Below, one piece after another: positions 33,761-42,317 of a stretch of 55,340 nt of DNA (position 1 is its first letter; every line of letters starts with the position of its first letter). Source of the DNA: an uncultured Acetatifactor sp. (GTDB taxonomy: Bacteria > Bacillota > Clostridia > Lachnospirales > Lachnospiraceae); NCBI GenBank assembly GCA_910584235.1, contig CAJTZD010000017.1, forward strand, positions 1-55,340. Reading direction: 5' to 3'. A program made the translations under genes and the position numbers. The notes beneath the pieces were generated by a model that searched no databases, was not told the DNA's origin, and saw nothing but the letters and a program-made list of their open reading frames with translations.

Positions 33761-35326
33761 TCATTGCTGTATGTTTTCTGTCTTAATGTACATAACGCCG
33801 TCCACCACCCGGACCGAATCCGGCCCCGGAAAGCTGTCCATGGCCCGGTAAGCCTCGGATTCGTAGATATCGGTCATGACCTCCGCGGGCAGAATGTTCA
33901 GCGTCGCCCCCAGATAATGGCGGATGAACAGCTCATAATTCCTGCCGGTGTACAGCAGGCTGTCTCCGTTTGTGCCGATCATGTTGGATGTCACGGCCCC
34001 TGTGATGTCCGTCATCGGGAACTGGTCCTGAGACACCACGCCGATCATGGCAATGGGTATGCCCGGATAGTACCCGTCCGTCTGCTCGATCCTGTCCAGC
34101 AGACGCACACAGTATGCGTAGGTCTTCTCATACCGCTTCTGCAGGTTGGAATAGGCGATATTGTCCGCCACGCTGTAGCTGAAAACCAAAATTCCCGCTG
34201 CCGCCAGTCCCAGCCATTCCAGCCAGGAGCCTCTCTCTGTCTCCGGGCTCCCGCCGCCGATCAGAGCCACCGCGCCGACGGCATACAGGATCCACTGATA
34301 GCGCATCAGCAAATGATAGTTCACGGCAGGCGAAATGAGCAGTATCACATTGGTGACTGCGGGCAGCAGTACAAGCATCAATCCCATTATAGCCAATAAT
34401 ACCGGATTCTTCCAGCATTTTCTCTTCCGAATCACAAAAAAGGCGCAGAGCACAGAGCACCCGGCCAGAATACAGCACCCGGCCAGGGAAAAGATATTGG
34501 TAAACAACACGTTTCCCTTAAAGGAGAACGCGAAGAAATCCCGGTACATCCCGCCTATGGCGGAAAAGATGCTCCCGGCGCCAAAGCCGCCTCCGCCCAG
34601 GCTGTCGATTCCCTGGTAATGATCCAGTTCCTTTCCCTGAATCCGCAGAAGCGCCTGCAGAATGACAAAGTAAAGCCCTGCTCCCAGCACGCCCATGTAC
34701 AGATAGCGCAGCGCCCCTGAAAGTCTGTCTCTCCAGGAGGGTCTTTCGTCCGCCTCCTCCCCCGCAAACAGCATCCACAGGGCATACACGGACAGGATCA
34801 TGGCAAAGGACAGATATCCCTGATAGATTCCCATGCTGAAAGCCAGACAGAACGCGCCGGGCACAAATCCGAATTTACGTTTTTTCGTGAAAAGCACCGA
34901 GAGCACCGAAAGCAGCAGCGCCAGCATATACCCGTCCAGGGTATACACATAGGCAAAGGTTGAGGCCAGTGCCGGAAAGGACACCAGCAGGCCGCTGACC
35001 AGCATCACAGCCCATGTTTTTCTCACCTCCAGAAGCTCGCACAGGGCCGCTGCCCCGCAGCTTAAAAAGCAAAGCCCCAGTATACCGATGAGCCAGGGCA
35101 GGGTAAAATACGAGGAAAAACCGCAGGCCACCGTAAGAAACCATCTGCCTGAGGTGATCATATTCTGGTCAAAATACATGCTGTCCAGCCCGTCATGATT
35201 GGGAATGTCCGACAGCAATATAGGCATGTGAATCAGCAGCCCCAGCACAAAGCATGTGAGGAAAGCCGTTTTCCATTCCCGCCTGATTTTACGATATAAT
35301 GCTCCAAATGCCTGTGCAGGCGCCAT
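33761..35326 (-). CDS. GtrII-like membrane glycosyltransferase
   Basis: A 521-residue polytopic protein with 10-12 membrane segments. The first outer loop has NHDGLDSMYFDQNMITSGRW, matching the acidic plus SGRW pattern of GtrII-type enzymes that add side-chain glucose to O-antigens from polyprenyl-phosphate glucose. A further GYYPGIPIAMIG outer domain lies near the C-terminus. The ATG at 35326 is chosen for its GGAGG and because the longer frame would overlap the previous gene. It lies 18 bases before the polyprenyl-phosphate glycosyltransferase gene, a pairing like gtrB with gtrII in phage modification clusters. No gtrA flippase gene is seen. The family call is from motif memory; the sugar is unknown. 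Confidence 0.8.
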   Translation of the reverse strand: MAPAQAFGALYRKIRREWKTAFLTCFVLGLLIHMPILLSDIPNHDGLDSMYFDQNMITSGRWFLTVACGFSSYFTLPWLIGILGLCFLSCGAAALCELLEVRKTWAVMLVSGLLVSFPALASTFAYVYTLDGYMLALLLSVLSVLFTKKRKFGFVPGAFCLAFSMGIYQGYLSFAMILSVYALWMLFAGEEADERPSWRDRLSGALRYLYMGVLGAGLYFVILQALLRIQGKELDHYQGIDSLGGGGFGAGSIFSAIGGMYRDFFAFSFKGNVLFTNIFSLAGCCILAGCSVLCAFFVIRKRKCWKNPVLLAIMGLMLVLLPAVTNVILLISPAVNYHLLMRYQWILYAVGAVALIGGGSPETERGSWLEWLGLAAAGILVFSYSVADNIAYSNLQKRYEKTYAYCVRLLDRIEQTDGYYPGIPIAMIGVVSQDQFPMTDITGAVTSNMIGTNGDSLLYTGRNYELFIRHYLGATLNILPAEVMTDIYESEAYRAMDSFPGPDSVRVVDGVMYIKTENIQQ

Positions 35327-35351
35327 TTCCCTCCACCGCCTTTCGTCTTTG

Positions 35352-37196
35352 TCAATCCAGTACGTCTCTGATCCTGTCCGCCATTTTCTCCCGGCCGGCC
35401 TCATTGGGGTGGAGTCCGTCCATGGTGTACCGCTCCCAGTCCCTGTCGTTTTCATGGGGGAAAAAATCGTGGTACAAATCCACTGCCTCCAGGCCCAGCT
35501 CCCCTGCAAGCCCAAGTTCCGCATTCACATAATCCTCCAGATACCCGCCGCCGTTGTCAATGTCCTCGCAGGTCAGCCCCTGGGCCGTATACCAGGTATA
35601 AGTGGGGGTTACAAGCAGAATCCTCACATCCGGATTCCGCTCCCGCAGATCCTTGACGGCGCTTCGGATGGCTCCCAGAAAAGTGTATTCGTCGTAAGGG
35701 TCCTCCGGGTTCTCGATACGGGCGCCTCCGTGATAGTCGTTCAAGCCCTTTGCGATCAGTACAATCTTCACCCGGTCAAAATCAATCTCCGAAAGCCCGG
35801 CAATGATTTCCGGAAAAGGCTCCGTATTGCTCTCCCGAAGCCCTGCCGCCTGCTGTACCGAAAAATCCATCCCCCGGACGGCTTTGGCAATCCCCGCAAG
35901 AGACATGGAACCTGTGGCGGAGTCCTGGCGTCTTTCTTTTTCCAGCCTGGATGCGCAGGTCCCCCCCATAGAGGCATTATACACCGACATGTTCAGCATC
36001 TCTCCCAGTCTGTCCGGAATATCCCTGATATCCCAGATATCCGTGAATACACTGTCCCCGAAGACCACCATATCCGTGAGCTGCCGCCCTTTTTGGACAC
36101 TGCTTTCAAAGGTCAGCCCAAACAGCAGCCCAAAGCAAAGCATCGCGGCAAATCCGCATACAAGGACTTTCCCCTTAAGCGTCTTTTTCCATCTGCGGGC
36201 CAGGGCTTTCATCCTGTAATATACGTAGAACCGCAGATCGGACTTATTCTGCAGGGCGATGAGCCTCTGTTCCTCTTCCCCGATCCGCTCTTTATAATAG
36301 GGATTCTCCCAAAAGCGCGGCCACTTCTCCGTCACGCCCCCGGAAAGGGCTTTCACAAAAGACAGCTTCGGACGCTTCACCCCCTGGAGATAGGAAAAAA
36401 GCGTGACCACATAGTAAAGCAATGTATAGCAGTATTCGATTTCCTCCCGGTACCTGTCCAGAAAACCGCGCTTCCTGCACTCCTCGTAGAAAATTTCCTC
36501 CGCCTGCAGCCTGTCACTGCACCGCTTTTCGGTAATATGGTGTACCGTGGAAGCCTCGTGCTGATAATAATAATACAGCGGCGCATCCACCCGCTCAAAA
36601 TGGGTAAAGTACAGGGACCACAGCGGCCCCGCACAATTGTCCTCATAAAAAATGCCCTCCGGAAAATTCAACCCGTTTTCCTCTATGACATTTCGGCGGT
36701 ATATCTTGACCACCATGCTGCCCGGGCGCAGCAGAAGCTTTTTATGCTTCTCCTCATCCAATATCCCCGTCTGGTCTGCAGTGTTGTTCTCCACCACTTT
36801 TCCCACTTCAAAGCCCCTTTTGGAAACCAGGCTGTAGTCACACCCCACCATGTCCGCCCCGGTCTCCCGGGCCCTGGCAAGAAGCCTTTCATAATAGTCC
36901 GGGGTCACCCAGTCGTCGCTGTCAATAAAACCGATCCATTCTCCCCGGGCGGCTTTCAGGCCCCGGTTCTTGGCGCCGCCCTGCCGCCGGTTCACCGGGC
37001 AGGCGATGACCCGGACTTTTCCGGGGTATTTGTCCTCATAGGAACGCAGAATGTCTAAGGAGCCGTCCGCGGAGGCGTCGTCCACCGCGATGATCTCATA
37101 GTCCTCTATGGTCTGCTTCACCAGAGAATCCATACAATATTCCAGTTTTCCCTCGGCGGCCATATTGTAGACCGGCACAATGACGCTTAACTGCAT
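35352..37196 (-). CDS. Fusion: cytoplasmic family 2 glycosyltransferase, membrane segment, outer SGNH hydrolase
   Basis: A 614-residue two-headed protein. Residues 1-230 are a family 2 glycosyltransferase (LSVIVPVYNM, FIDSDDW with the DxD at 92-94, FYEDN at 183-187). Residues 231-340 are helical and basic near the end. One membrane segment spans 343-362. Residues 375-614 are an SGNH hydrolase: VVFGDSV with Ser382, NASMGG, KGLNDYHGG and DGLHPN with Asp593 and His596. The order puts the transferase inside and the esterase-like domain outside. The SGNH half closely resembles that of the protein at 43457-44872 (GLNDY, TPTYTWY against TPSYCHY). AAAGGAG supports the start. It follows the ABC gene by 98 bases. 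The role might be joint sugar addition and acyl trimming, which is inference. Confidence 0.88.
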   Translation of the reverse strand: MQLSVIVPVYNMAAEGKLEYCMDSLVKQTIEDYEIIAVDDASADGSLDILRSYEDKYPGKVRVIACPVNRRQGGAKNRGLKAARGEWIGFIDSDDWVTPDYYERLLARARETGADMVGCDYSLVSKRGFEVGKVVENNTADQTGILDEEKHKKLLLRPGSMVVKIYRRNVIEENGLNFPEGIFYEDNCAGPLWSLYFTHFERVDAPLYYYYQHEASTVHHITEKRCSDRLQAEEIFYEECRKRGFLDRYREEIEYCYTLLYYVVTLFSYLQGVKRPKLSFVKALSGGVTEKWPRFWENPYYKERIGEEEQRLIALQNKSDLRFYVYYRMKALARRWKKTLKGKVLVCGFAAMLCFGLLFGLTFESSVQKGRQLTDMVVFGDSVFTDIWDIRDIPDRLGEMLNMSVYNASMGGTCASRLEKERRQDSATGSMSLAGIAKAVRGMDFSVQQAAGLRESNTEPFPEIIAGLSEIDFDRVKIVLIAKGLNDYHGGARIENPEDPYDEYTFLGAIRSAVKDLRERNPDVRILLVTPTYTWYTAQGLTCEDIDNGGGYLEDYVNAELGLAGELGLEAVDLYHDFFPHENDRDWERYTMDGLHPNEAGREKMADRIRDVLD

Positions 37197-37274
37197 TTCG
37201 TTCTCCTTTTGCCCCTCCGTTCCACGCTTTCTCCCGCCGCAGAGTTCCCTGCCTCTTCCGGAACGGTCTGCTCC

Positions 37275-37292
37275 GGGAGGGGATCCCCTCCC
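37275..37292. repeat. Perfect 18-base palindrome after the ABC gene
   Basis: GGGAGGGGATCCCCTCCC is a perfect palindrome two bases past the stop at 37295 on the minus strand. No T-run follows, so a terminator is unlikely. It may form a very stable 3' hairpin that affects message decay between the ABC gene and the fusion gene. Confidence 0.5.
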
Positions 37293-37294
37293 CC

Positions 37295-39061
37295 CTATTC
37301 CCGGACGCAGGGTTCCTTTCCGCTCCGCTCCCGCCGGATCTTTCCCTCCTCAACCCGGTACACCGCATCGCATTTCTCAATGGTCTGGAGCCTGTGGGCG
37401 ATGATGACCAGCGTCTTCTTTCCGTGGAGTCTGTTGATGGAATCCATGATGGCTCCCTCGGTGTCATTGTCCAGGGCAGATGTGGCCTCGTCCAGGATCA
37501 GTACCTCCGGATCATAGTAAAGAGCCCTGGCAATGCCGATCCGCTGTCTCTGCCCGCCGGACAGCCGTATGCCCCGCTCCCCTATGCCCGTGTCCAGCCC
37601 CTCCGGCAGAGAGCGCACAAACTCGTCCAGCTGCGCTTCCCTTAACACTTCCCAGACTCTCGCCTCGTCTATCTCTTCCTCATGCACCCCGAACGCCACA
37701 TTCTTCCGAATCGTATCGTCCAGCATGAAGATCATCTGGGGGATATAGCCGATATTTTTCAGGAAAGCCCGGTAATTGGTCTTCACGTCCACGCCGTCCG
37801 CGCAGATGCTTCCGCTCTTAACCTCCAACAGCCCCAACAGCACATCCACAATGGTGCTCTTCCCCGCGCCGGAAGTCCCCACGATTCCCACGGCAGACCC
37901 CACCTCTATGGCCAGATCCGCATGGTCGAAAATCAGTTTCTCCGTATTGGGGTAGGCATATGTGATGTCTCTAAGCTCAATACAGCGCTCCAGAGGAAGC
38001 TTCTCCTGCTCCCCGGCCGCAAAGGACATGTCCACTTTATTGTCTTCAATCTCATCCTGAAGATTATCGCTGACACCCATGAAAAAAGGTTCGAAAAAGG
38101 CAATGGAATTGATCTGGTTGTTGATCCGGTTCACGGCCGGCAGAAGTACGAAAGCCGCCGCCGCAAGGGTGGAAAACACCTCCAGCATATTCTCCGTGGA
38201 GACGCCCGTAACCGTAAGCACGATCATATATCCCATCATCACGGCAATGCACACGGTCTCGATGAGAAGCTTGGGCACATTGTTGTAGAGGCTGTAGCGC
38301 TGCACCGCGTTTACATAACCCCTGCCGCATTTCTGGTACTCGTCCACGAAATATTGTTCCTTGCAGATGATCTTGATTTCCTTGATACCCTGGACGGTCT
38401 GGGAGATCCATTTGAAGAGACTGCTGTAGTAATTTTGATTGTCCTCCCCCGCTTTGTGCATAATGGGCTTGAGCACCTTTTTGATGACGGCCATCAAAAG
38501 CACCAGCGCAAATGCCAGCAGCATGGTCATGACCCCGTTGGCCATCAGACAGTAGCTCACCACGAACAGAGACACCACACCGTCGGACAGCAGCTGCAGC
38601 AGGGCCAGGATCAGCGCGTACATATTGTTCACGTCCGAGGTAATACTCCTCTGCACTACAGCCGTGTCTGCGTTTAAATAAAACTCATAGCCCCTGCGCA
38701 GATAATTGCGCAGCATCCGCTCTGAGGTCCGAAACTGATTGGCGTACACAAAGGCAAATGTGAGCTTCTGCTGCACGAAGAGAAAGAGATTCTTCACCCC
38801 AAAGACCACCACCAGCAGCACCATCACCGTAACGGAGAAGTTCCGGAAATCCCGGCTGCCTAAAAGCTCATAAAAAGCTCTCACATAGCCGTTCTTTTCC
38901 ACAGCCCCCGGATCAATGACCACATTCACGGCCTGCACCAGCAGTCCTACCCCCGCGGTCTGAAGAAACGCGCCGATCACCATCAGAATCATCAGCCCCG
39001 CCATGGTCGCCTTCTGTTTTTTATCCAATAGCACTCTCAGCTTCTTAATAATCCGCGCCAT
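37295..39061 (-). CDS. ABC transporter, permease-ATPase fusion (PglK/MsbA-like flippase)
   Basis: A 588-residue half-transporter that should work as a homodimer. Six membrane segments fill about residues 15-320, starting KATMAGLMILMVIGAFLQTAGVGLL. The ATPase domain spans about 350-575: Walker A GTSGAGKST, signature RLSGGQRQRIGIARAL, Walker B VLILDEATSALD, then the H-loop in IIAHRL. In glycan loci such proteins often flip lipid-linked sugars or oligosaccharides, as PglK does in Campylobacter. Here it could move polyprenyl-linked sugars for the membrane glycosyltransferases, since no gtrA-like flippase was found. A TACAAT box at 39095-39100 precedes it. It is separate from the Wzm/Wzt exporter. 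A role in drug or lipid export cannot be excluded. Confidence 0.88.
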   Translation of the reverse strand: MARIIKKLRVLLDKKQKATMAGLMILMVIGAFLQTAGVGLLVQAVNVVIDPGAVEKNGYVRAFYELLGSRDFRNFSVTVMVLLVVVFGVKNLFLFVQQKLTFAFVYANQFRTSERMLRNYLRRGYEFYLNADTAVVQRSITSDVNNMYALILALLQLLSDGVVSLFVVSYCLMANGVMTMLLAFALVLLMAVIKKVLKPIMHKAGEDNQNYYSSLFKWISQTVQGIKEIKIICKEQYFVDEYQKCGRGYVNAVQRYSLYNNVPKLLIETVCIAVMMGYMIVLTVTGVSTENMLEVFSTLAAAAFVLLPAVNRINNQINSIAFFEPFFMGVSDNLQDEIEDNKVDMSFAAGEQEKLPLERCIELRDITYAYPNTEKLIFDHADLAIEVGSAVGIVGTSGAGKSTIVDVLLGLLEVKSGSICADGVDVKTNYRAFLKNIGYIPQMIFMLDDTIRKNVAFGVHEEEIDEARVWEVLREAQLDEFVRSLPEGLDTGIGERGIRLSGGQRQRIGIARALYYDPEVLILDEATSALDNDTEGAIMDSINRLHGKKTLVIIAHRLQTIEKCDAVYRVEEGKIRRERSGKEPCVRE

Positions 39062-39094
39062 CCGCCGCCCTCTCTTTATCCGAAATTCTTCCTT

Positions 39095-39100
39095 ATTGTA
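39095..39100 (-). promoter_or_regulatory. Extended -10 promoter for the ABC gene
   Basis: The minus strand reads TTATGGTACAATAAGG: TACAAT with an upstream TGG. The -35 region is a poor match (T-rich). The transcript would start about 28 bases before the ATG at 39061. The AT-rich 97-base gap after the membrane-protein gene fits an internal promoter. Confidence 0.4.
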
Positions 39101-39158
39101 CCATAATCTCCCCGTTAAAAAACCATTCTCATAAAGTCTTCAAAAAAATTTAAGAAAA

Positions 39159-40334
39159 TTACATAAAATATGTCTCCCCTGCCAGGAGCCTCGCAAAGAA
39201 ATACGCGCCGCAGAACACCTGATAAGCGAACACGCCGCCGCAGATCAGGAAGCCCGCCCTGAAAAAAAGCCCCTCCCCGCTCTTCTTACGCAGGCCCAGC
39301 CATTTTTCAAAGCTTAGGACAAATATCAGGAAAATGGCAATGCAGTATCCCCAGAGAAAGTTCCCGTCCCTGGAACGGCTCCCTGTCTCCACCAAACACA
39401 GGGCCTCCAGAAAGCCAAGGCCCGTCATGCCCCACACAAAGAGATACCGCTTGTCCCGAAAAAGCTCCCGGGCAGAAAAGAACAGCACCGCCAGGGGAAA
39501 AGCAATGGAGCACAGCACTGCCAGCTTCGTTCGGTTGGCATGGAGGGAAAAGGTATACCAAAGAGAAAAGCTGATCCCATGGCCGGTGTCCTCCCCGAAC
39601 AGCACCATATTCTGCCACAGCACCACCCCGCAGGCAGGCAGCACCGTACTCCCCAAAAGGAAGACCTGCTTAAAAGGCACCCGCCGGCACAGATCCGCCA
39701 AAAGCTTCACAGCCAGTATGGGCGCGAACACCGTCAGAAAGCTGGGTTTGATCCCCGTGCAGACAAACAGCGCCCCTGCCAGCGCCGTCCACTGCCCCGC
39801 CGTAACCCGCTCCCTGTATCCGGCTTCCGCTTTCAAATATAAAATCATCGCGGCAAGCGCCGCCAGCTTCATGCACTGATAGGTGGAATTGTGCCAGAGA
39901 TTGCCGGACTGATAGCTCACATAGCGGTACTGTCCCGCATAAGGCCAGAAAAAAGCCATGACAAGGTTCAACGCAAAAGCTCCTGACAGCGTCAGCACGT
40001 CCGTCCGCTCCCTGCCCAGCAAAAGCCGCAAAAGCCTGTCCGTAAGCCCAATGGTCAAAACCTCCACCGCCGCCAGGAACACGGCGATCAGCGCCGTCCC
40101 TCCTCCCGCCAGCCGGTAGAGGATCTGATAAACATATGCCGTAAAGCTATAATACCATCCGTCGTCCACAATCATACTGATATGATATGGCAGATCCGAC
40201 TGAAAATACCGATTATTATAATCCAGCGGCTGAACGGACTGCATATAGAACAAATACAGGCACAAGCCCCCGTAAACTGCAATCCCGGCCCACAGCCATC
40301 CCACAAGCCGCCCTTTCCTTTTCTCACTCTCCAT
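39159..40334 (-). CDS. Polytopic membrane protein of unknown function, GT-C-like
   Basis: A 391-residue protein with about ten membrane segments. After the first segment comes an outer loop with DYNNRYFQSDLPYHI, an acidic loop in the position where GT-C enzymes keep their catalytic Asp. Other outer loops contain YVSYQSGNLWHNSTYQC. I know no named family with certainty. The ATG at 40334 has GGGAG ten bases upstream; a GTG two codons before is also possible. A promoter with a perfect TTGACA lies at 40374-40403 and faces a mirror-image promoter for the plus-strand gene. It is the first gene of the operon that runs to 28552, although the ABC gene may have its own promoter. Confidence 0.7.
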   Translation of the reverse strand: MESEKRKGRLVGWLWAGIAVYGGLCLYLFYMQSVQPLDYNNRYFQSDLPYHISMIVDDGWYYSFTAYVYQILYRLAGGGTALIAVFLAAVEVLTIGLTDRLLRLLLGRERTDVLTLSGAFALNLVMAFFWPYAGQYRYVSYQSGNLWHNSTYQCMKLAALAAMILYLKAEAGYRERVTAGQWTALAGALFVCTGIKPSFLTVFAPILAVKLLADLCRRVPFKQVFLLGSTVLPACGVVLWQNMVLFGEDTGHGISFSLWYTFSLHANRTKLAVLCSIAFPLAVLFFSARELFRDKRYLFVWGMTGLGFLEALCLVETGSRSRDGNFLWGYCIAIFLIFVLSFEKWLGLRKKSGEGLFFRAGFLICGGVFAYQVFCGAYFFARLLAGETYFM

Positions 40335-40373
40335 ATTCACTCAACTCCCTTTTCGGCCTAAGACACCACCCTC

Positions 40374-40403
40374 ATTTTATCAACCCCCTCTTTTCTTTGT
40401 CAA
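40374..40403 (-). promoter_or_regulatory. Strong promoter, minus arm of a symmetrical divergent pair
   Basis: On the minus strand, TTGACA (40398-40403) and TAAAAT (40374-40379) are 18 bases apart. The -10 region is preceded by GGGGTTGA, exactly mirrored in the plus-strand promoter at 40424-40452. Confidence 0.65.
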
Positions 40404-40423
40404 GCAAATTAGCAATTCTTCCC

Positions 40424-40452
40424 TTGTCTTTCCGGCGGGGTTGATATAAAAT
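40424..40452 (+). promoter_or_regulatory. Promoter, plus arm of a symmetrical divergent pair
   Basis: TTGTCT (40424-40429) and TAAAAT (40447-40452) are 17 bases apart. The leader is only about 15 bases and holds AGGAGG (40461-40466) before the ATG at 40475. GGGGTTGATATAAAAT here mirrors ATTTTATCAACCCC at 40374. Confidence 0.65.
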
Positions 40453-40474
40453 AAGGAAATAGGAGGATTATCCC

Positions 40475-42310
40475 ATGAGAGAACAACCGTCTTCCCGGCC
40501 GCAAATCGCCTGCCTGAAGATATTCGTCAAAAGCTTTTTGACTGCATATGCCCTGTGTACTGCTTTCCATGCCCCATTGACGCGGGCCGGATACGATACT
40601 TTCATTGACTACGCAATTGCCTCCATCTATGAGCTGCTGGGGGAGTACGACCTGAAATTTCTGCTCTTTCTGATTCTGGCCGCCGTTTGCTACGGTTATG
40701 GAGACAGGCGCCGTGAGAATGGTGCTTCACATTCCTTTTTGATTCTGGCGGGATTTTTTTCTCTGTGCCTCCTTTTGGGACAAAGTTATTTCCAGGCCGG
40801 GAACAGTTCCCTCCTGAGAGGGAGCTGGGTCAATTTGCTAAAGGCGGCCCTGACGTTTGCAGGCTACACCGCCCTGTTCCGCACTTTGATCGGGCTGGCG
40901 GCTCAGGCGCTGGATTCCCATACTTTCCAAAGCGACCGCAGACACTTTTTCAGCGATCACGCTTTTTTGAAATCGTTTCTCATTCTCCTGGGCGTGTATC
41001 TGCCTATCCTGGTGCTGGCCTATCCGGGCAATCTGTGCTGGGACGCCATCGGGCAGATTGACCAGGTGGTAAGCGGCACAGGCTACAGCACCCATCATCC
41101 CTTGTTCCATACCCTGATCATGGGCGGCTTTGTGAAAGCCGGGCAAAAATTTCTCCGTTCTCCGGACATGGGCCTGTTTTGCTATATGCTGTTTCAGAAT
41201 ACACTGCTGGCGGCTGCCCTGGCCGCCACGATTGAAGTTCTGAACAGGCGAAAGGCGCGTTTCGGTGTCCTTGTGTGCACATTGCTGCTCTATTGTCTGA
41301 CGCCGGCGTACTCCAATCTGGCCTCCACCGCCCTCAAGGACGTTCCGTATTCCGCGTTTGTAATCTTGTATGTAGTCTGGCTGGCCCTGCTTTTGGAAAA
41401 GCCGGAGCGTCTGAAGAACCGGAGGTTTGTGATTTCGTTTTTTTTGATCCAGCTGGGGGTGATTCTGTTCCGCAATAACGGCCTGTACGTGATCCTGCTG
41501 TCCGGAATCGCAAGCTTCCTCTTCCTGTTTCCCAAATACGGTCCCCGGGAGCGGGTACGCGGCCTCTTAACCTCTTTCGGCGGCAGCATCCTGACGGCAA
41601 GGCTGCTCTTAGCTTTCTTAAGCTTTGCCTGCAATGCGGTTCCCGGCAGCATGGGGGAGATGCTGTCCCTGCCATTCCAGCAGACCGCCCGGTATCTGCA
41701 GTTCTATCAGCACGAGCTGGACGCGGACGAGCGGGCGGCCATTGAGGCCGTGCTGGGAGACCCGGGCGCCCTGGCGGCATGCTATGACCCTGCCACCGCC
41801 GACCCGGTAAAAGCACGGTTCAACAAAAACGCCCCCCCAAGACAGCTTGCGGGCTATATGAAAGCCTGGATCAAGGGCTTTTTCAAACACCCCGGCACCT
41901 ATTTCGAGGCCTTTTTCCTCCATGTGTACGGGTGGTTTACACCTGCCGTGAGCAATTCCATCCGCTATGAGACGGACGGCTATGACCTGATCAGAAAAGG
42001 GGGCCTGTTCCCCAATGCGGAGAAGCTGTTGATCTTTTATTACCGATTCGCAGGCCGTACCCTTTTAGGCTTCCTGGAAAATACCGGGGCCGCCGTGTGG
42101 GCTCTGTTCTTCCTGACCCTTTATCAGAAAAAACACGGCCAAAAACACAGCGTCTGCGCCGGAGCGCCTCTGTGGATCAGCCTGCTGATCTGCATGGCCT
42201 CCCCCTGCTTCTTCGGCCATCCCAGATACGCCCTGCCCATCCTGTCCGCACTGCCTTTCTTGTACGGCTTTACATTAACGTCCGCGCCGTCCCGTCCGGC
42301 GCAGAAATGA
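40475..42310 (+). CDS. Large polytopic membrane protein, GT-C-like (DUF6020-like)
   Basis: A 611-residue protein with about 12-14 membrane segments. A conserved-looking outer loop, PGNLCWDAIGQIDQV followed by GYSTHHPLFHTL, resembles the acidic first loop of GT-C-type glycosyltransferases and of proteins I remember as DUF6020 in Firmicutes. A second outer domain lies around residues 400-500 (LPFQQTARYLQFYQHELD). It may transfer a polyprenyl-phosphate sugar to the exported glycan. A strong ribosome site and a promoter are directly upstream. It leads a plus-strand trio, with the acyltransferase starting seven bases after its stop. Function is inferred only from architecture and setting. Confidence 0.75.
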   Translation: MREQPSSRPQIACLKIFVKSFLTAYALCTAFHAPLTRAGYDTFIDYAIASIYELLGEYDLKFLLFLILAAVCYGYGDRRRENGASHSFLILAGFFSLCLLLGQSYFQAGNSSLLRGSWVNLLKAALTFAGYTALFRTLIGLAAQALDSHTFQSDRRHFFSDHAFLKSFLILLGVYLPILVLAYPGNLCWDAIGQIDQVVSGTGYSTHHPLFHTLIMGGFVKAGQKFLRSPDMGLFCYMLFQNTLLAAALAATIEVLNRRKARFGVLVCTLLLYCLTPAYSNLASTALKDVPYSAFVILYVVWLALLLEKPERLKNRRFVISFFLIQLGVILFRNNGLYVILLSGIASFLFLFPKYGPRERVRGLLTSFGGSILTARLLLAFLSFACNAVPGSMGEMLSLPFQQTARYLQFYQHELDADERAAIEAVLGDPGALAACYDPATADPVKARFNKNAPPRQLAGYMKAWIKGFFKHPGTYFEAFFLHVYGWFTPAVSNSIRYETDGYDLIRKGGLFPNAEKLLIFYYRFAGRTLLGFLENTGAAVWALFFLTLYQKKHGQKHSVCAGAPLWISLLICMASPCFFGHPRYALPILSALPFLYGFTLTSAPSRPAQK

Positions 42311-42317
42311 GGGAAAC

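Noticed and set aside
35256..37058. 600-residue plus-strand open frame
   Set aside because: It lies opposite the glycosyltransferase-SGNH fusion, whose motifs are intact; long antisense frames are common in GC-rich DNA.
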